Part shown: positions 17,093 to 25,251 of the stretch, piece by piece
Position numbering within the stretch: position 1 is the first letter of the stretch
Layout: each line of letters begins with the position of its first letter
NCBI RefSeq assembly: GCF_000723885.1
Contig: NZ_CCDG010000023.1
Coordinates: forward strand, 41,347-105,346
Origin: Paenibacillus camerounensis
GTDB lineage: Bacteria; Bacillota; Bacilli; Paenibacillales; Paenibacillaceae
Length of the DNA stretch: 64,000 nt
Reading direction: 5' to 3'
The notes under the pieces: model-generated
Told to the model about the DNA's origin: nothing
The model's input: only the letters and a program-made list of their open reading frames with translations
Database searches by the model: none
Position numbers and translations under genes: made by a program

Positions 17093-18016
17093 TTAAATAA
17101 AGAGTCTTTTTAGTATCGCTGACTCTTTTGCACGGATTCGGTTATTGCCGTAGATGATTCGGTCAACAATTTTATGGTCTTTAGTGACTAAATATTTTAA
17201 TGCCAAGTATAGTTGAATATGGGTCTGAATAACGACTTCAATGTAGTCATCGTACTTCCTTTCTTTATGAACATGGCCGTTGTCCTTCATGAAATTCAAT
17301 CGGTCCAGCATGCACTTTTTGTGACTACACAATAAATGGAAATCACGTATATCCAAATCATCACGTTCGCTAAATCTAATAATTTTATTATTCCAAAAAG
17401 AGTAAACGTCAGAGGTTTTAAGGTCGCAATTTAAACGGTAATTCATGTAGCTGCGCATGGACTTCAATACAAACTCCAGGTCAAAATTATAATCCATTTC
17501 AGTTACGCTTATTTTGTTAATTCCAAGATAAGAACTAGGCTTAAATCGGGCATACGCCCGTGAGATTTCTAGAAAAGTGCACTCAGTTGTTTGGTAGTCT
17601 CCTCCTCCGAAATTATCGGCAATATAAATGACCATTTTAGAGAAATTATAGCCAAAGATCATTGTTTCGTGAAAAAAAGGGGCCGTTGTCCTTTTAGCAT
17701 TAGATATTTGCGATTGGTCTAGTGTAAGATTTAAATAGCAACCAGCATCGATACAATCGATTACAAAATGAACAAAGCTGTTCCATTTCAGTTGAATTTG
17801 CTCTCTTGTTAATTTCTCAATGCAGAGCCATGGGCATGAATCAAATAATGTTGGATGTTCGGCAAAAAAAATGGTGTCCTCTTCAATTTTCAAGTCAACA
17901 AAGTTGTTATGAAACCAGTTCATGGCGTCCTTGCAGCCCCCAATCATTGAAGAAATATTAGCATAAGGCGGATAAGTCGTAATATAGGGCGCCGATATTC
18001 TCAACTTCTTGTCCAT
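17093..18016 (-). CDS. BtrH-like/C39-like fold paralogue
   Basis: This 307-residue protein belongs to the same family as 40019-40999. It has NWFHNNFVDLKIE, SCPWLCIEKLTREQIQLKW, FFHETMIFGYNFSKMVIYIADN and LLCSHKKCMLDRLNFM. The His of FHETMIFGY is kept, but the N-terminal YPPYANISSMIG has no Cys. It is the last gene of the peptide cluster, 155 bases after the PqqD-like gene, with a stem-loop in between. Together with 40019-40999 it brackets the cluster. Function unknown; a partner of the ACP or peptide is inferred from context. Confidence 0.65.
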   Translation of the reverse strand: MDKKLRISAPYITTYPPYANISSMIGGCKDAMNWFHNNFVDLKIEEDTIFFAEHPTLFDSCPWLCIEKLTREQIQLKWNSFVHFVIDCIDAGCYLNLTLDQSQISNAKRTTAPFFHETMIFGYNFSKMVIYIADNFGGGDYQTTECTFLEISRAYARFKPSSYLGINKISVTEMDYNFDLEFVLKSMRSYMNYRLNCDLKTSDVYSFWNNKIIRFSERDDLDIRDFHLLCSHKKCMLDRLNFMKDNGHVHKERKYDDYIEVVIQTHIQLYLALKYLVTKDHKIVDRIIYGNNRIRAKESAILKRLFI

Positions 18017-18058
18017 ATCTAATTCTCACTACCTTTTTGGCGATCCAGTTGGTTTTTC

Positions 18059-18089
18059 ATTGTGCGTGTGGACCAGCCCCACGCACAAT
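18059..18089 (-). repeat. Stem-loop between PqqD-like and BtrH-like genes
   Basis: ATTGTGCGTGTGG and CCCACGCACAAT form a long GC-rich stem with one bulge around a short loop. No T-run follows on either strand, so it may be an RNA-processing or weak termination structure. Confidence 0.5.
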
Positions 18090-18170
18090 ATTCACACTTT
18101 TAGGCATCGCGCTTTATATGTCGATCCGAAACACACCTTAGCACTTTTTGGTGGTTTCTGAGCCTTACCC

Positions 18171-18440
18171 TTACGGGTGGGATAAGACTAAATCTCTTTC
18201 GACTGCCCACTCCAAAACACTTGGCACTGATTTTTCAATTCGTTCTATCTGACTCTCATGAAACTGAGATTTCAATACAGTAATTACATCATTAACCGTT
18301 TTTTGTTCAGACAGTAAAGATAAGATCTGATATGCATGTTTATTGCCTTTGCCTACAAAACCTGTTTCCATGTCAACAATCATTAAATCTCCTTCATTTA
18401 ACTCCATCTTCACTGAATCTTTTAATTTATACGTTGTCAT
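18171..18440 (-). CDS. PqqD-like RiPP recognition protein
   Basis: This 89-residue protein starts MTTYKLKDSVKMELNEGDLMIV and has the PqqD/RRE layout: beta strands with a GxxFVGKGNKHAYQILSLL segment (a variant of the family's NxxGxxIWxLL), and a helical end. Such RiPP recognition elements hold the leader peptide and present it to modifying enzymes. A longer frame from 18482 has no ribosome site, whereas GCGAGGG precedes the start used here. It follows the two precursor genes, which is strong contextual support. Confidence 0.85.
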   Translation of the reverse strand: MTTYKLKDSVKMELNEGDLMIVDMETGFVGKGNKHAYQILSLLSEQKTVNDVITVLKSQFHESQIERIEKSVPSVLEWAVERDLVLSHP

Positions 18441-18464
18441 TAGTAACCCTCGCTTTTTAGCCCT

Positions 18465-18520
18465 GACTAATGCAAGCAGCATTCTATTAAGTCATACCCT
18501 GAGCAAGACCTGCATTAGTC
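18465..18520 (-). repeat. Inverted repeat after the precursor genes
   Basis: GACTAATGCA (18465-18474) and TGCATTAGTC (18511-18520) are exact reverse complements 36 bases apart. In RNA they would form a hairpin between precursor gene 2 and the PqqD-like gene. No T-run follows, so I suggest partial attenuation or mRNA stabilisation that keeps precursor expression above that of the following gene. Confidence 0.5.
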
Positions 18521-18542
18521 TGGGATATTTAATTAATGGTCA

Positions 18543-18671
18543 TTAACAATGGCAAGACAACAATGTGAACGCAAAGGAATCATCAGATACTAATTCCCCT
18601 AAGACAGGCTCAAAAATATCCTCTTGCGGCTCCATTAATTGTTTAGTCATTTCAGTATTATTATTTTCCAT
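18543..18671 (-). CDS. RiPP precursor peptide 2 (42 residues)
   Basis: The ATG at 18671 opens a 42-codon frame: MENNNTEMTKQLMEPQ followed by the 26 residues shared with peptide 1, which begin EDIFEP and end FTLLSCHC. The stop is TAA. GGTGGTGAATAG precedes the start. The two peptides differ only in their N-terminal parts, as expected for a tandem duplication kept under selection on the shared region. The acidic, Leu-rich segment looks like a leader recognised by a PqqD-like protein, and the end with two Cys and one His is the likely core. It is followed by the PqqD-like gene and preceded by a radical-SAM enzyme gene. Calling it a RiPP precursor is an inference from size, duplication and context. 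Confidence 0.85.
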   Translation of the reverse strand: MENNNTEMTKQLMEPQEDIFEPVLGELVSDDSFAFTLLSCHC

Positions 18672-18710
18672 ATCTATTCACCACCTTGTATTGTTTAAAT
18701 TTCACTGTGA

Positions 18711-18845
18711 TTAGCAATGGCAGGATAGCAGGGTAAATGCAAAGGAATCATCAGATACTAGTTCTCCTAAGACAGGCTCAAAAATATCTTCCTGTTCAGT
18801 TTTGTTAATTGCGAGTTCCATAAGCTCCGATTTGTTGTTTTCCAT
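18711..18845 (-). CDS. RiPP precursor peptide 1 (44 residues)
   Basis: This 44-codon gene starts at the ATG at 18845, seven bases after a perfect GGAGGTGA site, the strongest ribosome site in the cluster. It reads MENNKSELMELAINKTEQ, then the shared stretch beginning EDIFEP and ending FTLLSCHC, with stop TAA at 18711. The start lies 17 bases after the stop of the SPASM radical-SAM gene at 18862. Compared with peptide 2 it has two extra residues in the leader. No Gly-Gly site is present, so leader removal must use another protease, perhaps the HEYTH protein at 35879-36916. The Cys-His-Cys end has no match among RiPP cores I can recall. Confidence 0.87.
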   Translation of the reverse strand: MENNKSELMELAINKTEQEDIFEPVLGELVSDDSFAFTLLSCHC

Positions 18846-18861
18846 TTTTTCTCACCTCCTT

Positions 18862-20337
18862 TCACACCACTTTTTCTTTGGATTCCGTTATTAACATTCT
18901 GAAATATTTATTAATCTCATCATATTTATTACTTTCTTTTACAACTTTGATTAGCGCATGTAACAACCTTTGGTATCCGGAGTCCATAGCAGTTGCCAAA
19001 TCAAGTCCATAATCCATTACATTCTGGCTTAAATCCAACAGTTTGGCTGACCATAGAACAGATCCTGCTTCGTAAGCTGAAATTAAGGGTGTTTTACTTA
19101 CGGTAATAAACTTCACAAAATAAACATAAGCATCATATTTGAGATAGACACAGACCACGGCCATTAACCATAAAGCTCTCTCATGTTCGTATTGAGTGAG
19201 CAGTCTTTTCAGCACCAAGTAACAATCCACATAATTAGACTTGTAAAAGAACTTATAGGCAGAAGCCAGCTCCTCCAGGTAATGATCAGGCAGATCATTT
19301 TGAGAGTACTTAATACCGGCAAAATCAACATGTTCGCCAGCGTCGATTTTATAGCCCAGACACCCGCCCTGGCATATTTGTTGAGTATGATAGCTGCAAG
19401 TTTTACAGCTTTCTTTCGTATATCTTTCCCAGCGAATTTTATTCTCCAAATGTTCTAGGCTCAGCCAAGCATGCCATATGTTCTTATACTTTCTAAGACC
19501 CGTATCCCTGATAGGTACAGAGCAAAAGCATGAGGAAAGTTTAGCGTTTGTCGTTATATCGACTCCTGTCCGGCATGCACCGAATTTGAGATCGTCATGA
19601 ATATACTTTTGTACAAATCTCTTATCCTCCTCAGAAAGAGTGCACAGTGGAAATGGGCAATCCAAATGCGGCGTTGAAATTCCTTTTCGCTCTAGCTTCA
19701 TAATGGTTTGTTTAATTAAAGCGAATATTTGATTGATTCCGGAGAATTTAATGAAGTCGTTAGTATTACTGGGTGCTGGCCGGGTCATATCAATTCGGAC
19801 TTCTTTTATACCGTGCTTAACGGACAAATCAATAATAAAATCCGTGTCCATGGAGCTATCGTATACATTGATGCCAAGAGCGACTTTGCCGGTTCCTTTT
19901 AAAGAAATAAAGCTAGCGATATTTTGGTTAAACAATGTCCATTCTTCCGCAGAATAGGTTGACGGCTCATTGCAGTTAATCAATACATGTTCCACTACCC
20001 CGTCCAATGACTGTATAACGTCAGGCGGAACTAGCGCATTTGTAAAAAGCATAACCTGTATGCCATATTGTTTGTGTAATGCTATAACCTCATCGATACG
20101 GGAGTGCAGTAACGGCTCTCCACCTTGCCAGCCGACCATAGGAATTCCATCCTCAGTCAGCCTGTTTAGAATGTAAGTCAGATTGTCAATAGAGATTTCC
20201 CGGTCGGATGTTTCCTCAGAGAGAAAGTCCTGTGCAAAACAATAATTACACTGTCTGTTACAAAAAGAAGTCATTCTGATCCTTGGTCTTAATGGTTCCC
20301 TGATCCCTTTCAAGTAATTGACGCTATCAGCGTTCAT
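18862..20337 (-). CDS. Radical SAM/SPASM peptide-modifying enzyme with helical tail
   Basis: This 491-residue protein has the radical-SAM cluster site CNRQCNYC (C26, C30, C33) followed by GWQGGEPLLH, the usual GGEP motif. A SPASM-like region carries Cys in CRTGVDITTNAKLSSCFC and CKTCSYHTQQICQGGCLGY. The last 125 residues are a repeated helical, TPR-like extension. SPASM enzymes in RiPP pathways form carbon-sulfur or carbon-carbon links on precursor peptides. It is the gene immediately before the precursor genes, so it is the best candidate for the first modification. The start follows a GGGGGG stretch. Confidence 0.92.
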   Translation of the reverse strand: MNADSVNYLKGIREPLRPRIRMTSFCNRQCNYCFAQDFLSEETSDREISIDNLTYILNRLTEDGIPMVGWQGGEPLLHSRIDEVIALHKQYGIQVMLFTNALVPPDVIQSLDGVVEHVLINCNEPSTYSAEEWTLFNQNIASFISLKGTGKVALGINVYDSSMDTDFIIDLSVKHGIKEVRIDMTRPAPSNTNDFIKFSGINQIFALIKQTIMKLERKGISTPHLDCPFPLCTLSEEDKRFVQKYIHDDLKFGACRTGVDITTNAKLSSCFCSVPIRDTGLRKYKNIWHAWLSLEHLENKIRWERYTKESCKTCSYHTQQICQGGCLGYKIDAGEHVDFAGIKYSQNDLPDHYLEELASAYKFFYKSNYVDCYLVLKRLLTQYEHERALWLMAVVCVYLKYDAYVYFVKFITVSKTPLISAYEAGSVLWSAKLLDLSQNVMDYGLDLATAMDSGYQRLLHALIKVVKESNKYDEINKYFRMLITESKEKVV

Positions 20338-20358
20338 CGAATCCCCCCCGTTATTTAG

Positions 20359-22002
20359 TTAATCAACTAACGAATAAAAAGCAGAATTCTCCAGCATGTG
20401 ATTGAGATAAAAGCTTGCATTCAAGTCCTGCTTCTTCGCCTTTATAATCAATTGAATGGTATCCAGCATTAATTTTTCTTTCACACTCTTTTTGGAGCAC
20501 AAAGAATATATTTCCAGCAATTCGCCGATAGCTTCTTTATAATTGTTTTCAAATTGGTGGTACTTTGATCTTTGCCAATGCATAGCAACCTTTATGTCTT
20601 CCTGAAGCAGTTCATTACCCAGATTATAGGAAGCTACAGTACCCTTTGTCTTTCCGATGGCTTTAATAATCCGTTGATTCATTTCCTCCGGAGCGTATGG
20701 CGTTGAGAAAACCACCGGCTCCAAAAAGTCCGGCCCAGCCTCTCCATACAGGTTATGACGGTTACCTTGCTTCTGAATAATCCGGGCCAGCTGTGTATTC
20801 GGATACACCCTGACACCGCAATTGTAGAAACAGCGCAGCCCTTCCCCAAACAGATCATCCATTTCCTTGATCCATTCCATAAATTCATTTAAGGTTTGTT
20901 CATCTTCTCCAGGTAACCCTACAATGAATCCTACGGTGATCCCTGTTGCTCCTGCATCTACAAGTGTTTTTATCAGCTGGTCAATGTCTTTTTTACGATG
21001 GGCAATGTTATTTTTATGCAATACTTGGTCTGACACATGCGTGATTCCAAAACAGATGCTGTGATCCGAAAAGTTGGCTGCTTTTAAGGCATAATATTGT
21101 TCCTTGGAAAAGGGAGCCGGAGTGAAGTAAGAGCTGAAACGATTTTTCACCCCGCTCTTCCTGATCGCATTACATAATTCAATTACATTGCTTTCATTCG
21201 AATCGTTCAGTTCGCTGCAGGCTAACCATACGGCCTCGTTATGATTGTTGATCAGCTTGATTTCGTTGATGATATCTTGGATACTTCTCCACTGGTTTTT
21301 TGGAAACAAGCTTCCTTCTACGCAAAATGAACATTTTCCTGTACATCCTGTAGAAACTCTGACCGGCACACTTCCGGTCCATTTCGGACTATATTGGACA
21401 GCTCGTTCGAAAAAAGACATTTCAGTGGAGTGCATAGCGTGCGCCGGCGGACTGACCCTGTCAGCTTGAGAAGAAACATAGATCATTCCATCCAATTGAT
21501 CTAGGTTATTATCAACATACCTTGTTAGATCAAGCTTGCTTTTAACTGCATTGGCTAGCTTAGCAAATGTGACTTCTCCCGGCCCTGCAATCCCCAGGTT
21601 TAGTTCCAGTCTCCTCAATATGGCCGCAGGAGCAATACTGAAGCCTGCCCCGCCAACGATCACGGGTACTTGTGTAACTGCTTTTATTATGCGAACGACC
21701 TCTTCATATTCTTGCAAGAAGCCTCTTGTTTTGATTCCGTTGCGTGCTTCCGCTTTTTCCGTCCATATGTTGGCCATATTATCAAGATTTCTGATGCTTA
21801 AGCCGATCATTTCCGGCAGGAAATTTAATAACAATTGGTTCAAATCATCCTTCATATTTTTAAAAGCGAAGGGATTTACAATCCTGGTTGTCGTATCGTC
21901 AATGTTTCTTTTCACATAATTAGAGATAATCTCAAGCCCGTAAGGAGGGGCTGCTATAGATGCCCAATCAAATGGATTCAGATACAACAACAATATGTTC
22001 AT
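20359..22002 (-). CDS. B12-binding-like radical SAM enzyme
   Basis: This 547-residue protein opens with MNILLLYLNPFDW and PPYGLEIISNYVKR, followed by VPVIVGGAGFS and a GEVTF segment, the layout of the cobalamin-binding N-terminal domain of class B radical-SAM enzymes. The cluster motif is CTGKCSFC (C220, C224, C227). No DxHxxG motif is present, as in several such methylases. The last 80 residues are helical. In RiPP pathways this class often methylates unactivated carbons. It overlaps the upstream gene (21999-23291) by four bases. Confidence 0.88.
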   Translation of the reverse strand: MNILLLYLNPFDWASIAAPPYGLEIISNYVKRNIDDTTTRIVNPFAFKNMKDDLNQLLLNFLPEMIGLSIRNLDNMANIWTEKAEARNGIKTRGFLQEYEEVVRIIKAVTQVPVIVGGAGFSIAPAAILRRLELNLGIAGPGEVTFAKLANAVKSKLDLTRYVDNNLDQLDGMIYVSSQADRVSPPAHAMHSTEMSFFERAVQYSPKWTGSVPVRVSTGCTGKCSFCVEGSLFPKNQWRSIQDIINEIKLINNHNEAVWLACSELNDSNESNVIELCNAIRKSGVKNRFSSYFTPAPFSKEQYYALKAANFSDHSICFGITHVSDQVLHKNNIAHRKKDIDQLIKTLVDAGATGITVGFIVGLPGEDEQTLNEFMEWIKEMDDLFGEGLRCFYNCGVRVYPNTQLARIIQKQGNRHNLYGEAGPDFLEPVVFSTPYAPEEMNQRIIKAIGKTKGTVASYNLGNELLQEDIKVAMHWQRSKYHQFENNYKEAIGELLEIYSLCSKKSVKEKLMLDTIQLIIKAKKQDLNASFYLNHMLENSAFYSLVD

Positions 22003-23291
22003 ACTACAACTTCCTCTTTAAAAAAGTTGCAAAGGATAGGATCTACGTCACACAGGTCTTGATTTATTAAGTAAGCGCGGCTGCGGCAGCCCCCCAGACA
22101 CACCCCAATGTTTTTACAATTCCTGTTTTTACATGCCGATTCCCTGAAAGCTACAATACCGCGAGATTCTTCCCACACTTCCTTTAGATGATCCTGATAA
22201 ATGTTACCTAAATTAAACATGTCAGCTTCCCGTGAGCTGAGCGTCGGGCACAAACACATTTCCCCGTTAGAACGCACATACAGCATTTTATGCCCAACTC
22301 CGCAGCCAGGGACGATTGTTCCGTTAGGTGCCTCGTCTTCACAATATCCAGAAGTGAATTTAACCCGGTTTTTCAATGATATTTTCATTGCTTCGCTAAT
22401 CTCGTCCAAAGTCAGATCCATATGCTCAAAGCATTTTCCCCGCCCTACATATAAAATCGGTGCAGTTCTGCATTCAATCTGAAGCTCATTTCGGCAATAA
22501 TCAATGATCTCTTGTATTCGGTTAATGTTTCTTTTACTCAAAGTTATGTTTGCTACCGCCTTAATATTTTTTTCTTTCATTAAATGCAATGCTTGAATTG
22601 TACTGGAAAAAGCCCCCCTCATCCCCCGGAATATATCATGTTCCTTCTCTACGACATCATCCAGACTAACGAAAACCGTCCGGATATTCCCCAAATCCGC
22701 CAAAAGATTAACCATGGATTCATTGATCAGCGTTCCATTCGTAAATATGTTGGTGATCATAAAATGATCGGCACTGATTTTTAGAACCGAATCAATGTCG
22801 TCACGGGAGAAAATTTCTCCGCCTGTAAAATCTGTCCGGTAGACGCCAAGCTTGTCCGCTTGAGCTATTACATCCTTAATATTCTCCAACGGCACATCCG
22901 TGGTAGTAACAGACCTGTAAGACGCAGACATATAACAATGATTGCAATTCAGATTACAGCGGTCGGTTATTTCAAAAAATAGCCGTTCCAGATACGGAGT
23001 TGTTCCAGGGGCCTTAACGCTCAGTTTCCCTTGCTTTGCTGCATCATTTGTTAAAATATGATTAGCCATACAAAGATCCAAAAATGCTAATAGCTTGTTA
23101 CCTTTGCTCTCTGTGTCTGCGTTACACTCCCTGCATATCCCTTCCAGATCAGCGGTATGATGAACGGATTGCAGGATCTTTACCCCTGCTTCATTGATGG
23201 GATAAATTCCGTATGGCTTCATTCTGATTAGGACAAGTTCAGGTTTCTGGACCAGGATGAAATTACCGTTCAGATAGTATTTACGGGCCAT
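21999..23291 (-). CDS. Radical SAM/SPASM enzyme with PqqD-like N-terminal domain
   Basis: This 430-residue protein starts with a PqqD-like domain of about 95 residues: VLIRMKPYGIYPINEAGVKILQSV and so on. The radical-SAM site is CNLNCNHC (C112, C116, C119), followed by FTGGEIFSRDD. The C-terminal SPASM part has CGVGHKMLYVRSNGEMCLCPT and CKNRNCKNIGVCLGGC. An RRE fused to a radical-SAM domain is typical of peptide-modifying enzymes that bind the leader themselves. It is coupled to the B12-type enzyme gene by a four-base overlap. Confidence 0.92.
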   Translation of the reverse strand: MARKYYLNGNFILVQKPELVLIRMKPYGIYPINEAGVKILQSVHHTADLEGICRECNADTESKGNKLLAFLDLCMANHILTNDAAKQGKLSVKAPGTTPYLERLFFEITDRCNLNCNHCYMSASYRSVTTTDVPLENIKDVIAQADKLGVYRTDFTGGEIFSRDDIDSVLKISADHFMITNIFTNGTLINESMVNLLADLGNIRTVFVSLDDVVEKEHDIFRGMRGAFSSTIQALHLMKEKNIKAVANITLSKRNINRIQEIIDYCRNELQIECRTAPILYVGRGKCFEHMDLTLDEISEAMKISLKNRVKFTSGYCEDEAPNGTIVPGCGVGHKMLYVRSNGEMCLCPTLSSREADMFNLGNIYQDHLKEVWEESRGIVAFRESACKNRNCKNIGVCLGGCRSRAYLINQDLCDVDPILCNFFKEEVVV

Positions 23292-23309
23292 ATTAATTCT
23301 CCTAATATT

Positions 23310-24290
23310 TTAATGTGATGAGGCAAGGTTTCTATTCCCGCTGCTAATTCTGGAAGCTACTTGTTCTGACAGCTCAAGCATGTCAAAATATTCTCGCTGC
23401 ATGACCTCAAGCTGCATTTGCTGCTCAAGGAGTCTTGTGTTTTGCCAAACTTCCTCATTATATTGAGGGTATATTTCATGGTTAGAGATAGCCCAATCTT
23501 CTTTATTATGGTGTACATAACAGCTCATAATATTTCCGTCAGGCAGTATCCACGGGGAAAGTACGTTTTCGAGCGTCGGGTAGAACTTTAAATATTCTTC
23601 TTTGGTAATGACATTCGTGGTAATTCTCGTGTGGAAATGGTTATGTGATTCAGCCAAAATCCCTGAGACAGACTTTAAATCCAGTATCTTATCACTCGTT
23701 AACCATAACTTTTCATTGTATTTTCCTCTGCCCATTCTGCTCACATGTCCTAACTTCACCATCACCGGATCTGTGTGCAGGATAATATCCTTCAACCAAT
23801 CCCAGTCATCATAACTTTCCGGTGTCACCATACACTGCAGGGCAACATGTGCACCTTGTTCAGCAAGGTAAGATAACGCCTTTATTGTTTGTTCATAGCT
23901 GCCGTTCCCTCTCATCCGGTCATGATATTCAAGGGGACCATCCAAACTAATGTTAACCATATTGATATGCTTGCTGATGAATTCAGCATAATCCTCGTCA
24001 ATAAGTGTTCCATTAGAAAATAAATCAACTAGTAATTCTTGCGATTTGGCAAACAAAACCAGCGTTTTGAAATCAGTCCTTAGAAGTGCCTCTCCACCTG
24101 TGAACAAAACTCTGCGCCCGCCGGAGCTTTTGAATTTCTCCAAAAAGAAACACAGCTGTTCTGTTGTCAATTGATGTTCCTCTTCCTTCTTCTTCAGTCT
24201 GGAATAGCAATAAGGGCATTCCAGGTTGCATTGTTTGGTTAATTCGATAGAAATAGACTCATACTGAAGCCTCTGTTGTTTTATTTGCAT
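23310..24290 (-). CDS. Short radical SAM enzyme
   Basis: This 326-residue protein has CNLECPYC (C21, C25, C28), FTGGEALLR and SLDGPLEYHDRMRG. After the barrel only one Cys is visible (PDGNIMSCYVHH) and the tail is helical, so a complete SPASM domain is absent. The start is the ATG at 24290 with GAGGAGG five bases before it. A longer frame from 24305 is possible but has no ribosome site. It overlaps the upstream gene (24259-25251) by 32 bases. Role in peptide modification is inferred from the neighbourhood. Confidence 0.88.
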   Translation of the reverse strand: MQIKQQRLQYESISIELTKQCNLECPYCYSRLKKKEEEHQLTTEQLCFFLEKFKSSGGRRVLFTGGEALLRTDFKTLVLFAKSQELLVDLFSNGTLIDEDYAEFISKHINMVNISLDGPLEYHDRMRGNGSYEQTIKALSYLAEQGAHVALQCMVTPESYDDWDWLKDIILHTDPVMVKLGHVSRMGRGKYNEKLWLTSDKILDLKSVSGILAESHNHFHTRITTNVITKEEYLKFYPTLENVLSPWILPDGNIMSCYVHHNKEDWAISNHEIYPQYNEEVWQNTRLLEQQMQLEVMQREYFDMLELSEQVASRISSGNRNLASSH

Positions 24291-25251
24291 AATTTGCCTC
24301 CTCACTGAACAAATGGCCCCAAGGTACTACACGAAATGGGCTGGTCTGCACCCACTTAATATGCACTGCCTTGGAAATTTGTTTGAACAGTTCATGGCTT
24401 TCGCTATCCTTATAGGAGATCAGCATGTTCTCCAGAGTATTCTCTGCAAGATCACCGATCAACAAATTAGTGTCTGCCTGTTTGCGTTCAGGGTACACCT
24501 TGCCGTCTCTCATGACAGCCAGTCTCCTTGGAACATCCCCCTTAGAAGAATGGCAGGTGTGTTTAAAACAGACATAACCGTTGCAGGGATGCTCATTCAG
24601 CAGTCTGGCAGGAAGAATTCCCAACTCCATCAGTACAGCTGTACGATTCTCACAATTCTTATTTATTTCTATAGAAATACGGTACAGATGGTCCAATTGA
24701 GCCCATGTTATATGCAGGCCTTTATCTGCGTCCAGCTCTGGATTTAAAGTTAGTGTAATTTGGGTTCGGTTATAGACATTCAGCAGCAGCTCTTCAACAT
24801 TCACAAGATGATTTGTATTGAGATTTAAAATCATAGCGGAGATTTTATAATAATTTCTATTTATCCCGTTAATTTTTTCGCAAAAAGTATTCAAAAAATC
24901 AGCTGAATTTAAACATTCATTCGTAATGTTTTCTTCTATTCTTAGTACAAGCTTCACACAAGAGGGCAATTCACGCCGCTCTTCATAAATCTTCAACAAA
25001 TCCTCATAATTAATCCGCCACACAATTCCTGCAGTAATCTTGTTAAGAACATATTCAGACATCCCGGTTAACGCCTGGGGACTCATTGATTTAATAATAA
25101 TATTTTTAATGTTGGCCTCTTTAAGCCCGGTTAACATATTCCCTAGAATTTCAAAGTCCCGTCCTTGAAAATCCCGGTAATCCTCCTCCAGCAATATCGC
25201 TGGCGCCTCATTGTCTTTGTAAACCAGATCATTATCTATAAGCGAGTTCAT
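24259..25251 (-). CDS. Pseudo-radical-SAM protein (no CxxxCxxC)
   Basis: This 330-residue protein (start ATG 25251, nine bases after GGAGGG) looks like a radical-SAM barrel without the Fe-S site: no CxxxCxxC occurs. Near the C-terminus EHPCNGYVCFKHTC and RRLAVMRDGKVYPE resemble the SPASM segment of neighbours, which have a Cys after GxVYP. It is thus either a scaffold or regulatory partner of the adjacent active enzymes, or a degenerate copy. It keeps a full-length open frame, which argues against simple decay. Related non-catalytic radical-SAM-like partners are known from other peptide systems. Confidence 0.6.
   Translation of the reverse strand: MNSLIDNDLVYKDNEAPAILLEEDYRDFQGRDFEILGNMLTGLKEANIKNIIIKSMSPQALTGMSEYVLNKITAGIVWRINYEDLLKIYEERRELPSCVKLVLRIEENITNECLNSADFLNTFCEKINGINRNYYKISAMILNLNTNHLVNVEELLLNVYNRTQITLTLNPELDADKGLHITWAQLDHLYRISIEINKNCENRTAVLMELGILPARLLNEHPCNGYVCFKHTCHSSKGDVPRRLAVMRDGKVYPERKQADTNLLIGDLAENTLENMLISYKDSESHELFKQISKAVHIKWVQTSPFRVVPWGHLFSEEANYANKTTEASV

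Noticed and set aside
18059..18089. Rho-independent terminator
   Set aside because: The stem is strong, but no T-run follows on either strand, so I list it only as a stem-loop.
18441..18482. Longer PqqD-like protein starting at 18482
   Set aside because: The extension has no ribosome site, lies in the hairpin region and is not typical of the family; the start at 18440 is preceded by GCGAGGG.
18543..18845. Lanthipeptide or Gly-Gly bacteriocin precursors
   Set aside because: The peptides end in Cys residues, but no LanB, LanC, LanM or C39-peptidase gene is present and no Gly-Gly motif occurs; the surrounding enzymes are radical-SAM types.
21536..21919. Opposite-strand ORF of 127 residues inside the B12-type radical-SAM gene
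   Set aside because: It is fully covered by a well-supported gene on the minus strand and resembles no protein; similar opposite-strand frames elsewhere were treated in the same way.
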